64,000 bases of DNA from Aliishimia sp963922415 (GCA_963922415.1 CAWUIP010000006.1:1-64000); one strand, 5' to 3'; positions 24,584 through 33,178 are shown, counted from the first letter of the stretch. The notes: a model not told the origin generated them from the letters alone. Made by a program: numbers and translations.

Positions 24584-25339
24584 TCAGATCGACCCAGCTT
24601 CAACCATGAAATTGTTCGCGCTGCACATGGCGGCGTCATCAGACGCGAGAAACAAGATCATGCGCGCCACATAAACCGGATCAATCGGGTCAGGTAGGCA
24701 TTGGCGCGCGATATGCTTGGACAAGGCGTCTTGTGTAACCCACAACTCCTTTTGTCGATCGGTCATGATCCAACCGGGAACGACCGTGTTCACCCTAATC
24801 CTGTGTTGCCCCAGATCGCGTGCCATGGTGCGGGTCAATCCATGTACAGCCGATTTCGCTGTTGCATATGCGGGAAAGCCACCGCCAGCTTCCCACCAAG
24901 AGTTTGAGCCCACGTTAATTATAGAGCCGCCGCCGATGTCTATCATGCCGGGTGCGACAGCTTGAATCGCAAAGAACATGTGACGCAGATTGGTTTGCAT
25001 GCGCTCGTCCCAGTAGTCTGCAGTCACGTCGCGCCAATCATGACGGTCGTCGCGTGCGGCATTGTTCACCAGAACATCCGCAGGCCCGAGCTTTCGGGCC
25101 AGCTCTGAAAACGCGGCTTGCAACGCGTCAATGTCTCTTAGGTCGCAATAGGCGAAAGCATGACTGCCCTGCAGGTCGCCAAGCAGGCCGTGCGCGGCAT
25201 CTGCATTGAAATCAACAAAACCCACCTTGGCACCTTGCGCTGCGAACGCGCGAGCAGTTGCCGCTCCAATTCCCGATGCGCCGCCTGTCAAATAGACCGT
25301 CTTGCCGTTCAAGCTTGGATAATTTGCAAAGTCTTTCAT
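24584..25339 (-). CDS. Short-chain dehydrogenase/reductase
   Basis: This is a 251-residue SDR with the NAD-binding TGGASGIGAATARAFA, the acidic residue VDFNAD after strand 2 (NAD preference), NNAARDD, the catalytic Ser in IINVGSNS and Tyr-x-x-x-Lys in AYATAKSAVHGL. The start at 25339 overlaps the second iolB stop by ATGA; longer frames extend into iolB. It is the last gene of the inositol transport operon and probably oxidises a sugar or inositol hydroxyl group. The C-terminal motif FMVEAGSI is shorter than the usual end of the family. Confidence 0.82.
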   Translation of the reverse strand: MKDFANYPSLNGKTVYLTGGASGIGAATARAFAAQGAKVGFVDFNADAAHGLLGDLQGSHAFAYCDLRDIDALQAAFSELARKLGPADVLVNNAARDDRHDWRDVTADYWDERMQTNLRHMFFAIQAVAPGMIDIGGGSIINVGSNSWWEAGGGFPAYATAKSAVHGLTRTMARDLGQHRIRVNTVVPGWIMTDRQKELWVTQDALSKHIARQCLPDPIDPVYVARMILFLASDDAAMCSANNFMVEAGSI

Positions 25340-26145
25340 CCGTCTCGTTGTGCGATCCATTCGACCTCTGGCGCAAGCTGAAAACGCCATTTGCGCATGG
25401 GGCCGGCCATAACATTTAGATAATACATGTCGAAGCCATAAGGCGCGCCACACGGGTGGTGTCCTTTGGGAACCAGCACCACGTCTCCATCGCTGACGGC
25501 CATGGTCTCATCCAGCGTGCGATCATCGGTATAGACCCGTTGAACGCCGAAGCCACCTTTCGGATTTAGGCGATGGTAGTAGGTTTCTTCCAGGTAGGTT
25601 ATGCGCGGGAAATCATCTTCGTCATGGCGATGGCTTGGATAGCTTGACCAATGCCCGGCCGGTGTAAAGACCTCTGTAACCAACAGACTGTCGGCAAAGT
25701 CCTCGGCCTCCATAGCGATATTATTGATGTAGCGTGTGTTCGCGCCAGTGCCGCGCTGGGTCAGGGTGATACCGTCGGGACCTATGCGGCGAGCTTGGTG
25801 CGCCCCTTTGAGGACGGGCGCAGAACAGACCGCAACAACGCAATCCGTTGTGGCCACAGCCTCCCAGTCGCACCCGTTCGGCAGATAAAGACAATGTGGC
25901 GGCAACTTTTCAAATACATCCATTCGTTCGCCCAGAACGCCCCAATCTCGGTCTGCGCCTGTGATCCGCGCCTTGCCTTCGACCATCACGAGAATAACTT
26001 CACGGTCCCCGGTCACCTCACGCGCGGTTTCGCCAGCGCGCAAATGGTAGAGCCCAAACCCGACATAGCGCCAACCTGCACTGTCAGGTGTAATATCATG
26101 AACTTTGCCAGTGGCGCGTTGGGGTTTGCGCAGCAACTTGGGCAT
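25336..26145 (-). CDS. iolB: 5-deoxy-glucuronate isomerase (IolB, canonical copy)
   Basis: This is a 269-residue bicupin close to the standard IolB length. It has the canonical metal motif YPSHRHDEDDFPRITYLEET (two His, Glu) and, C-terminally, GHHPCGAPYGFDMYYLNVMA. The N-terminus has the strand GFGLYHLRAGETAREVTGDRE. It catalyses 5-deoxy-glucuronate to 5-dehydro-2-deoxy-gluconate isomerisation. It lies between the PhyH-like gene and the SDR gene in the transport operon. Its presence together with the divergent iolB at 16530 means the locus has two isomerase genes. Confidence 0.9.
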   Translation of the reverse strand: MPKLLRKPQRATGKVHDITPDSAGWRYVGFGLYHLRAGETAREVTGDREVILVMVEGKARITGADRDWGVLGERMDVFEKLPPHCLYLPNGCDWEAVATTDCVVAVCSAPVLKGAHQARRIGPDGITLTQRGTGANTRYINNIAMEAEDFADSLLVTEVFTPAGHWSSYPSHRHDEDDFPRITYLEETYYHRLNPKGGFGVQRVYTDDRTLDETMAVSDGDVVLVPKGHHPCGAPYGFDMYYLNVMAGPMRKWRFQLAPEVEWIAQRDG

Positions 26146-26157
26146 AATCTCTCCTGA

Positions 26158-27300
26158 CTACGGAAGCCGCCTTTTATGGTTAGCGTCCAACGCAGCGATG
26201 AACGCGTCGTCGCTCATGCCCTCGTCCAATGCGCGCGCAACCAAGTCGGCCTGGCTTTCCGAGGCCAGTCCACCAATGGGCGGATCGGTATCCAGGTTCG
26301 TCGGAAAGGGATATCCTTCCGCGGCTGCACCAATCGCCGCATCACGTGCGGCGCCAGAGAGGCCAAGGTCGCGCAAGGCGGGAAACAGCGCCCTAACCAT
26401 CGAGGTGCGATCGATCCGTTCCAGCGTACGGCCCATGGGCGAGCCGATTTGCATCAAGTTCGCCATGCGGTGGATGTTGTCCGAGCGATTGTCGCCCGCG
26501 GCATGGAATGTGGCCGGGTTGAAAAAGAGCGCATCGCCCTTTTCAAGCGGCAGTTGCACATGGCGAGCTTCAAAAACATCTCGAAACTCTGGCAGCAGCG
26601 TCGCGATGTATCCCGGCCCGTAGCGCTGCGAATTCGGCAAAAGCTTGGTCGGCCCGCTTTCGATGGGCATGTCACAATGGACGACAGCGCCCTGCAGCGT
26701 CAGCGAAGGTGACAGTTGGTGGATGTGGGCCGGGAAGGCCTGCGCTTGGTCCTGTGTCATAAAGCCCAAGTGATAGTCCCGGTGGCAGGTCTGCGCTTTG
26801 CCGCCTGGCCGGACGAGGTTGACCTGCGTCGTCATCTGCCACCATGGACCCAACCATGCCTCACTCACTGCCGCGATGGCAGGACTTGCAAAATAACGGG
26901 CAAAAGTTCTCGGGTCTCGCAGGCAGAGCTTTTGCAACGAGTTCCAAACACGGTCGTTTGCACCGCGTTCTCCAAAGTGATCACCGCCGCTCCCGACAGC
27001 ATGTTCTTCATCAATGATTGCATGGAACGCTGAACTGGCCGCGTCTACCGCATCAAGATCCGAAATCGCGCCCTTTAAGACCAACGCCCCGGATAGATCA
27101 CCCAAAACCCGGGCCCATTCGGCCATCAAAGCCGCTCGGGTATCGGGCGCGGAGAGCGCTTGGACCGTGTCTGCTGCTGCGTAGATAGGGATGTTCTTCC
27201 GCACATCTGCCGTGAAACGCACGTCACCCGGAGCAAGCGCCTCTGCGATCAGTTCCTCAAACTCCGCGATCCGGCAGTCCTGAGTTGTGTAATATGCCAT
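26158..27300 (-). CDS. Phytanoyl-CoA dioxygenase (PhyH)-like oxygenase
   Basis: This is a 380-residue protein with the PhyH-type double-stranded beta-helix. The iron ligands are in QTCHRDYHLGF (His-x-Asp) and NPATFHAAGDNRSDN (distal His with Arg for 2-oxoglutarate). MPIESGPTKLLPNSQRYGPG between them is typical of the family. These enzymes use Fe(II) and 2-oxoglutarate to hydroxylate or demethylate substrates. The start at 27300 lies 4 bp after the iolG stop; longer frames run into that gene. An oxygenase inside an inositol operon is unusual. Removal of O-methyl groups from methylated inositols is a possible role, but this is inference. Confidence 0.83.
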   Translation of the reverse strand: MAYYTTQDCRIAEFEELIAEALAPGDVRFTADVRKNIPIYAAADTVQALSAPDTRAALMAEWARVLGDLSGALVLKGAISDLDAVDAASSAFHAIIDEEHAVGSGGDHFGERGANDRVWNSLQKLCLRDPRTFARYFASPAIAAVSEAWLGPWWQMTTQVNLVRPGGKAQTCHRDYHLGFMTQDQAQAFPAHIHQLSPSLTLQGAVVHCDMPIESGPTKLLPNSQRYGPGYIATLLPEFRDVFEARHVQLPLEKGDALFFNPATFHAAGDNRSDNIHRMANLMQIGSPMGRTLERIDRTSMVRALFPALRDLGLSGAARDAAIGAAAEGYPFPTNLDTDPPIGGLASESQADLVARALDEGMSDDAFIAALDANHKRRLP

Positions 27301-27304
27301 GGCT

Positions 27305-28306
27305 TTATCCCAATTCGTACGGCGCAACCGCCCGACCTGTTGCCACCGATTGCAGCGCCGCCTCGGCCAACTCCAGCGCACGCAGCCCGTCCTCGCCCGT
27401 CGTCGGCATGTCCGCCTCGTCGGCTACGGCCTGCACAAAGGCTGCAATCTCATTGGCGTAAGCCGCGACATACCGGGTCATGAAAAAGTTCAATAGCGGC
27501 GGACGATGGTAGCCTGTGGCATCGGCTATCTCGATATTTGCTTCGTGCTGGTTACGCGCAGACACCGCGCCCATCGATCCATGCACTTCGATCCTTTGGT
27601 CATAGCCATAGGCTGCGCGTCGGGTATTTGTGATCGTGCACTGCTTGCCACTCGCGGTGGCTAGGATCACGTTGACACTGTCATAATCGCCGAGCCGGCC
27701 GATTTCTGGATCTGTCAGCACGCTTGCGGTGGCTTGAACCGAGGCGACGTCTTCATTGAGCAGCCAACGCGCCACGTCAAAATCATGGATCGTCATGTCC
27801 CGAAAAATCCCGCCCGAACGCGTGATGTAGTCTCCCGGTGGAGGGCCCGGGTCGCGCGACGTCAGCGTGACCATCTCGACCTCGCCAATGCGCCCCTGAT
27901 CAATCGCCGCCTTCAATGCCATGAAATCGGGATCAAATCGACGGTTGAAGCCCAACATCAACCGCCCGTCTTCGGCCTTTACCACATCCAAACACGCGCG
28001 GACGCGGTTCACGTCCAGATCAATTGGCTTTTCGCAGAACACTGCTTTGCCCGCGCGCACGAATTGCTCGATTAGGTCGGCATGCGTGTCTGTCGGAGTG
28101 CAGATCACAACCGCGTCGACGTCATTGGCCTCTGCGATCTCGTCAATTTCGCGGATGTCACAACCATAGCTTTTTTGGACCGCGCGGGCCGTCTCGGCGA
28201 ATGGTTCCGCGACAGCAACAAGGTTCGCACCCAGCGTGGATGAAACAGCCGAAGCATGCACTTGGCCAATTCTACCAGCGCCCAGTATGGCAATGCGCAG
28301 GGTCAT
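27305..28306 (-). CDS. iolG: myo-inositol 2-dehydrogenase
   Basis: This is a 333-residue Gfo/Idh enzyme of the IolG length and type: Rossmann motif RIAILGAGRIGQVHASAV, CEKPIDLDVNRVRACLDV with catalytic Lys, LGFNRRFDPDF, and IFRDMTIHDFDVARWL holding the catalytic Asp and His. IolG oxidises myo-inositol to 2-keto-myo-inositol with NAD. It overlaps the ABC ATPase stop by one base (TAATG) and is followed by the PhyH-like gene. Its place right after the transporter genes supports this as the main iolG in the window. Confidence 0.88.
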   Translation of the reverse strand: MTLRIAILGAGRIGQVHASAVSSTLGANLVAVAEPFAETARAVQKSYGCDIREIDEIAEANDVDAVVICTPTDTHADLIEQFVRAGKAVFCEKPIDLDVNRVRACLDVVKAEDGRLMLGFNRRFDPDFMALKAAIDQGRIGEVEMVTLTSRDPGPPPGDYITRSGGIFRDMTIHDFDVARWLLNEDVASVQATASVLTDPEIGRLGDYDSVNVILATASGKQCTITNTRRAAYGYDQRIEVHGSMGAVSARNQHEANIEIADATGYHRPPLLNFFMTRYVAAYANEIAAFVQAVADEADMPTTGEDGLRALELAEAALQSVATGRAVAPYELG

Positions 28307-29142
28307 TAGAGTGCATGCTCCATGTACTCTTCGCCGGTTTTGGCGCCGGTGATATAGGCAACCACGTCCTGCCCGTCCGTTTCCTCTTTTTTGAGGTTGG
28401 CTACGATCCTGCCGCGACGGAACACGACGATCCGGTCAACCAAGTCCATCACCTGCCGCATGTTGTGGCTGATCAAGATCAACGGCTCTCCCGCCTCTTT
28501 CAGCGTACGCACGATATTCTCAACCTGCGCTGTCTCCTGCACGCCCAGCGCAGCCGTTGGCTCGTCCATGATGGTCAAGCGCGAATGGAACGTTGCGGTG
28601 CGTGCGATGGCCACACATTGGCGTTGGCCACCCGACATGTTGCGGATCGTGTTGCGAATATTTGGGATCTTCACAGCCGTACGGTTCAGCCCGTCAATCG
28701 TCGCCTGCTGCATGCCCCTGTAATTCAGAAGGCGGAACGGACCGAGCCAATTGGCCCACGTCATTTCGCGTCCCAAAAACAGATTGTCCGGCACGTCCAA
28801 GTCGTCTGCGAGTGCAAGCGTCTGGAACACCGTTTCAATCCCGGCCTCGCGCGCATCAAGGGGGCCTGCGAAATTCACTTCCTCGCCATAAAGCCAGACC
28901 TTGCCACGGGTGCGCTGTTCGACACCGGTAATTTGCCGGACAAATGTGGATTTGCCTGCACCGTTGTCGCCCATGATTGCGATATGCTCGCCCTTGCGCA
29001 TTTCGAAATCGGCACCTTCCAGCGCATGGACCCCACCATAGTGCTTGGTCAAATCCTGCGTCTTAAGCACGACTTCCCGCGTGTCCGTGTCCGGGGTGCG
29101 ATCCTCGGCGCGAGAGGTGCCGGTGTTTGCATTATTGTCCAT
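28306..29142 (-). CDS. Inositol/ribose-type ABC transporter ATPase (single-domain)
   Basis: This is a 278-residue ATPase with Walker A MGDNGAGKST, signature MSGGQRQCVAIART, Walker B LTIMDEPTAALG and a switch His in LILISHNMRQVMD. The N-terminal 30 residues are acidic and low-complexity (DNNANTGTSRAEDRTPDTD). Many CUT2 sugar importers have an ATPase of about 500 residues with two nucleotide-binding domains. This one has a single domain and would work as a homodimer. The ATG at 29142 is preceded by GAGGGG; the frame remains open to 29418 inside the permease gene. It belongs with the permease and binding protein upstream. Confidence 0.86.
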   Translation of the reverse strand: MDNNANTGTSRAEDRTPDTDTREVVLKTQDLTKHYGGVHALEGADFEMRKGEHIAIMGDNGAGKSTFVRQITGVEQRTRGKVWLYGEEVNFAGPLDAREAGIETVFQTLALADDLDVPDNLFLGREMTWANWLGPFRLLNYRGMQQATIDGLNRTAVKIPNIRNTIRNMSGGQRQCVAIARTATFHSRLTIMDEPTAALGVQETAQVENIVRTLKEAGEPLILISHNMRQVMDLVDRIVVFRRGRIVANLKKEETDGQDVVAYITGAKTGEEYMEHAL

Positions 29143-29153
29143 TGTCAGCCCCT

Positions 29154-30227
29154 CTAAGTTCGATTGCGTTGTCGGTACTGGTCCAAGACCACGGCTGCGA
29201 TGATGACACCGCCCATCGCGATCAGCTGATACGAGCCATCGAGCTTTACATACGTAAAGCCAGACTGAATGACCCCGATCACCATGGCCCCCAATACCGT
29301 ACCGATAATTGATCCGCGCCCACCGGTCAGACTGATGCCGCCGATCACCGCCATGGCGATGGCGTAGAGCTCGTAGAATTGGCCCATTCCGGCTTGCGCG
29401 GTCGAGGCCTTGGCACACAGCACAATGCCCGCAAAAGCCGCAAGCATGGCAGCGATCATGTACACAAGGATCTTGTGGCGCTTCACGTTGATCCCGGACA
29501 TACGCGCAGCTTCCTCGTTCGAGCCAATCGCATATGTGTGCTTACCATAGACCGTGTAGCGCATGATCAAATGGAAGATCACGGCCAGGATAAGGAACCA
29601 CCAGACCGGATTCATCCCCTGGCCAATGAAGGCGAAGGCTTCCGTTGGGAAAGAAACCGGGTTTCCGCCAGACCAAGACTGCGCAATACCGCGGCAGATC
29701 AGGAACATGCCTAGCGTTGCGATGAAAGGCGGTATCCGTAGGAAGGCAATGAATGTGCCGTTAATGATACCAATCAATGCGCCAAACGCGAGCCCGACGA
29801 CGATCGGCACAATCACAGGCAGGTCCATGGCCCAGGGGCCAAACAGCGCCTTTGGGTTTGGATTTCCGTTGACCAATGCGGTCTGCGCAAAGCTCATTGC
29901 GATCATGGCCGTTGCCGCGACCAATGGTCCCGAAGATAGGTCGATCCCAGCCGTGATAATAACCTGCGTCACCCCAAGAGCGATGATGCCGATAATAGCG
30001 ACCTGCAAAATGATAATCTGCAAGCGCGCCTCGTTGAAGATACTGTCGAAACGATCTTTCGTGTCGAACAGGAAGCTTTGCCCGCGCATGTAGGGGGCCG
30101 TTTGACCGATGATCTCGAAGATCACGACGATGATAATCAGCGCCAGTAGAATGTTGAGTTCATTAGGCCAGGACCGCTTCGATTTATCGAAGACCAGACC
30201 GCCGGTTCCATGACTGGTATCTGCCAT
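29154..30227 (-). CDS. Inositol/ribose-type ABC transporter permease
   Basis: This is a 357-residue permease of the RbsC/CUT2 family. A cytoplasmic N-terminus (about 25 residues) precedes several spans. VIITAGIDLSSGPLVAATAM and SNEEAARMSGINVKRHKILV are family signatures, the second being the ATPase-docking loop. The C-terminus contains AVIGGISLTGGRGSIIGTV. The ATG at 30227 has GGGGGTG upstream, while a GTG two codons earlier would sit on the ribosome site. It follows the binding-protein gene after a GC-rich hairpin. The substrate is inferred from the surrounding iol genes. Confidence 0.88.
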   Translation of the reverse strand: MADTSHGTGGLVFDKSKRSWPNELNILLALIIIVVIFEIIGQTAPYMRGQSFLFDTKDRFDSIFNEARLQIIILQVAIIGIIALGVTQVIITAGIDLSSGPLVAATAMIAMSFAQTALVNGNPNPKALFGPWAMDLPVIVPIVVGLAFGALIGIINGTFIAFLRIPPFIATLGMFLICRGIAQSWSGGNPVSFPTEAFAFIGQGMNPVWWFLILAVIFHLIMRYTVYGKHTYAIGSNEEAARMSGINVKRHKILVYMIAAMLAAFAGIVLCAKASTAQAGMGQFYELYAIAMAVIGGISLTGGRGSIIGTVLGAMVIGVIQSGFTYVKLDGSYQLIAMGGVIIAAVVLDQYRQRNRT

Positions 30228-30254
30228 GCTCACCCCCAGTGTGTTGTCTAAAAG

Positions 30255-30277
30255 GGCGGCGCACCGGATGCGCCGCC
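30255..30277 (-). terminator. Intercistronic hairpin after inositol binding-protein gene
   Basis: GGCGGCGC (30255-30262) and GCGCCGCC (30270-30277) form a perfect 8-bp stem with a 7-nt loop. On the transcribed strand it is followed by CTTTTAG, a short U-run. It could terminate part of the transcripts and protect the upstream binding-protein mRNA. Confidence 0.65.
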
Positions 30278-30299
30278 TGTGAACTAAGCGACTGGGTGC

Positions 30300-31241
30300 T
30301 TAGTTTTTGTCGAGGAAATCACCCATGTTCTCTGGTGTCACCAGCACGAACGGGATGTAAACTTTGCTGTTGACGTCCTCGCCTGCGACCAGCTTGAGCG
30401 CAGCGTCGATGGAACCGGTGCCTTGACCAACGGAGTCTTGGAACACTGTCACATCGTAGTCACCCGCAGCCATCACGACCAAAGCGTCCTGGGATGCGTC
30501 AACACCGCCGACCTGAACGTCAGCCATGTCGATACCAGCCGCTTTCATCGCTTGAATTGCCCCAATGGCCATTTCGTCATTGTTGGCCAGAACGAAATCG
30601 AACGGCTCACCCGCGGACAGCCAGTTTGTCATAAGGTCTTGCGCTTCATCGCGCGACCAGTTGGCAGGCTGCTCATCGATGATTTCCATGAAGTTGCACA
30701 TGTCCATGCCGATCACGTCGTAGACATCCTTGGAACGTTGAACTGCCGCTTGGTTGGACAGCTGACCGTTCATCAAGTAACCGCGTGCGCCGTTGCCTTT
30801 GCCTTCTGCGCGCAGGTTCTTGCAGACCTCAAAGGCCGACAGTGTACCGGACTCGATCTCGTTTGACGCAACGAAGGCCTGGGTTGGCGGCAGCTCATTT
30901 ACATTGTCTGGTTCACGGTTGACGTAGACCAAAGGCACGTTGCCAGCAGCTGCGGACACGGCCGCACCAGCTGAAGTATCGACGATGTTTACAATGATCG
31001 CGTCAACGCCAGAGGCGACGAAATTCTTAACTTGGTCGATCTGCTTGGCAAGGTCATCGGTCGCGTCGACCTGCTGGTAAGACAGGCCATCGATCGTGCC
31101 TGCATACTCTTCCATGCCGTTGCGCAGCACTGTCAGCCAGTTGTCGTCGAACCGCGAAAAGGTCGCGCCGATTTCTTGCGCAAAAGACGACGTGCCCATC
31201 ACGGACATCAACGCGGTTACTGCGATAAGGGTCTTCTTCAT
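30300..31241 (-). CDS. Inositol/ribose-type ABC transporter substrate-binding protein
   Basis: This is a 313-residue periplasmic protein. Residues 1-21 (MKKTLIAVTALMSVMGTSSF, then A) are a signal peptide; the mature chain starts QEIGATFSRFDDNWLTVLRN. The RbsB-type fold shows in FVASGVDAIIVNIVDTSAGA, FVLANNDEMAIGAIQAMK and VQVGGVDASQDAL. GAGGAA precedes the ATG at 31241. The gene is second in the operon after the iolI-like gene and is followed by an intercistronic hairpin, as is usual for highly expressed binding proteins. Inositol or an isomer is the likely ligand because of the operon. Confidence 0.88.
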   Translation of the reverse strand: MKKTLIAVTALMSVMGTSSFAQEIGATFSRFDDNWLTVLRNGMEEYAGTIDGLSYQQVDATDDLAKQIDQVKNFVASGVDAIIVNIVDTSAGAAVSAAAGNVPLVYVNREPDNVNELPPTQAFVASNEIESGTLSAFEVCKNLRAEGKGNGARGYLMNGQLSNQAAVQRSKDVYDVIGMDMCNFMEIIDEQPANWSRDEAQDLMTNWLSAGEPFDFVLANNDEMAIGAIQAMKAAGIDMADVQVGGVDASQDALVVMAAGDYDVTVFQDSVGQGTGSIDAALKLVAGEDVNSKVYIPFVLVTPENMGDFLDKN

Positions 31242-31319
31242 TGTTTCCTCCCAAAGTTGGTGTCCGGAGCACCGCTTTAAAATCCGGAAAGCCCCATGCC
31301 GGGACAACTCACCCCCACA

Positions 31320-32138
31320 TCACGCAGCCATTTTCTGCACGTGCGAGGATATGAAACTCATTGAAGCGCGGATTGCATCATCGGGTGCGGCCAGGGCGTG
31401 CACCTCGGGCGCGAAGCACTCAAAGGAAAACACCCCGTCAAACCCGGCGCTTAGGAATGCGCTTACTTGGCCTAGGTTGTTCAGCCGATCCTGGTCATCA
31501 ACCAAGACCCTGTGATGGTCTTCCATGTCAGATACTGACACCTGTGGATCCCGCACGCCGGAAATATGCACAATCCCAGTTTTGTCAGGGTAGATGTCGA
31601 CATCGCCAGCTAGGGTGTGGTGAAAGGTGTCGTGAACCAGTTTTATCCGACTGTCCGCGCCAAAGGTCGCAAGCGCCGAAACCAGCTCGGACTTGCTGCG
31701 GAGCGATGATTGCCGAAAGCCTAGTGGCTCTACGAGCGCAGTCATCGCCGCAGCATCGAGCATTGGCAGGCATGCCTCCAACGCGCGCATAAGATCGCTC
31801 TTGCGCGCTTCAGCATCCAAACCGGTACCATCGTTGCAAGGGATCAGGCTAATTGATTCAGCACCCGCCTCCTGAGCGGTCTCGATCAAAGCATGCGTTT
31901 CAGCGGCAATCGCATCTGACCAGCGATTGAAAGGTTGGATTTGGCTGAGACCTAAGAGCCTGAGCCCGCACGCCCGGATCTCACGACCAGCTATGTCAGC
32001 AGAGACACCGTCAAAGAACGGACGGCCTAGGTCGTTGCGCGCCTCGACACCAACGCAGCCCAGTTGCGCCGCGGTTTCGACGAAAACGCCGAAGGGCACG
32101 TTGGGCATGGTGATTTGGTTCAAGCCGTAGTTCGGCAT
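31320..32138 (-). CDS. iolI: TIM-barrel isomerase, 2-keto-myo-inositol isomerase-like
   Basis: This is a 272-residue xylose-isomerase-like TIM barrel. It carries metal residues in ALVEPLGF (Glu), KLVHDTFHHTLAG (Asp, His), IVHISGVRD and a last Glu in GVFSFECFAPEVH, closely matching the IolI pattern. IolI interconverts 2-keto-myo-inositol and 1-keto-D-chiro-inositol. The ATG at 32138 has AGGGAGA 4-5 bases upstream; the frame stays open to 32324 through the promoter region and is not used there. It is the first gene of the operon and lies about 100 bp downstream of the LacI-type operator. Confidence 0.75.
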   Translation of the reverse strand: MPNYGLNQITMPNVPFGVFVETAAQLGCVGVEARNDLGRPFFDGVSADIAGREIRACGLRLLGLSQIQPFNRWSDAIAAETHALIETAQEAGAESISLIPCNDGTGLDAEARKSDLMRALEACLPMLDAAAMTALVEPLGFRQSSLRSKSELVSALATFGADSRIKLVHDTFHHTLAGDVDIYPDKTGIVHISGVRDPQVSVSDMEDHHRVLVDDQDRLNNLGQVSAFLSAGFDGVFSFECFAPEVHALAAPDDAIRASMSFISSHVQKMAA

Positions 32139-32629
32139 GTGTCTCCCTGTCGGCGCTATGTTCAGGTTTTTTTGGACGTCCCGAATCCTGCGACAGGTCC
32201 ACTGTGCGATCAAGGCGACATCTGCGTCAACACAATTTTGCAATCGGTTGCAAAGTTTGAGGTTGCGCCGGAAACTTGTGAAAGCTGCGACCCACGACCC
32301 GCTTCGGCCACCTGCCCGCAGCACTGCAAGCAGTCACAAAATTGGGGTACAATTGACCATCAAAACGCGCGCGCACGTAAGCTCCGCACGCTGTTTTGCT
32401 TTCGCCGATCTGCACGGCATGAAGCATCGAAAGAATGTTCGTTAGAGCAGCTTGATGGCGCAGATGTTCAATAGATGGAATGAGCCAGACGGGCCCTTTC
32501 GGGCCTCCGACACGTCCTTTGGTCTAAGCTGATCGAAGCGCACGAACGGCGGGAAGATTTGGTGGTTTCATGATTGGTTCGGTGACCTGCTGCGTTCGGA
32601 GACTGCGTTTATCTGCGCAGCACGGCTTT
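32139..32629. other. Intergenic region, inositol operon promoter and unexplained sequence
   Basis: This contains the leader and operator (32236-32254) of the iolI operon. From about 32260 to 32629 I see no gene. A GGCCC-GAAA-GGGCC stem with tetraloop (reverse strand, about 32492-32505) lies downstream of the DUF5519 gene and may be its termination hairpin, without a U-tract. Confidence 0.5.
32236..32254. promoter_or_regulatory. LacI-type operator before the iolI/transport operon
   Basis: TTTTGCAATCGGTTGCAAA is identical over 19 bp to the site at 20292-20310. It lies about 98 bp upstream of the iolI start and puts the transporter/iolG operon under the same regulator. Confidence 0.82.
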
Positions 32630-33112
32630 TCACTCCGGTGCCTGTTCGCCAGTCGCAAATTCAAAAGATCTGGCGACGATCTTTTTGACAGCCGTGAGTT
32701 CATCTTCGTCCCGCGGCGAGAAAATCATAACCAAACCAGATGGCCATTGACCCTGCGTGACCAGGTAGTGGTCTTCGCCCCAGCCCGCTTTTTTGACCAC
32801 CTCCACATCCTCGACAGGCAGCACAAGGTGCATGCTCCCATTGTCGGGCTTTGGGTGGATATGAGCAAACTCACGCCCAATCATGAAAGCGGTCTGATTG
32901 CCAGGCACGCCATCCTGCAAAACCAATGCGCGCGACCCGGGCACAGAGATACCGCTGGCCTCCTCGTTGACGTTCGGCAGTGCGAAGCACCACGCGTGCA
33001 GTTTATCGATAATTTCGTCCGAGCCGTGCTGGTTTAGCTGAGAATGGGGGAGTTGCCCAAGCGTTTTTGGGGCTGGCCCAGAGCGTTCGGGAAGTCTGAG
33101 GGGAGTGCGCAT
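32630..33112 (-). CDS. DUF5519 (luciferase-like domain) family protein
   Basis: This is a 160-residue protein with features of DUF5519: GREFAHIHPKPDNGSMHLVL, then GWGEDHYLVTQGQWPSGLVM and PRDEDELTAVKKIVARSFEF at the end. The family is found in many bacteria with no confirmed reaction. I take the start at 33112 because GGAG stands 6 bases upstream; ATGs at 33115 and 33124 are possible but have poorer spacing. It is transcribed divergently from a LysR-type regulator whose gene starts about 80 bp away, the classic arrangement for a LysR target. Confidence 0.65.
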   Translation of the reverse strand: MRTPLRLPERSGPAPKTLGQLPHSQLNQHGSDEIIDKLHAWCFALPNVNEEASGISVPGSRALVLQDGVPGNQTAFMIGREFAHIHPKPDNGSMHLVLPVEDVEVVKKAGWGEDHYLVTQGQWPSGLVMIFSPRDEDELTAVKKIVARSFEFATGEQAPE

Positions 33113-33178
33113 CATGAGCTCCATTGTGTTGAACGCGCATATAATATCGATGTATTGCTGCAAGTGAATTTCAGAACT

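Noticed and set aside
27346..27362. Sequence resembling the iol operator (CACCGATTGCAGC)
   Set aside because: It lies inside the iolG coding end, lacks one palindrome arm and has no promoter position.
28024..29157. 377-codon plus-strand frame
   Set aside because: It is the antisense shadow of the ABC ATPase and the 5' part of iolG.
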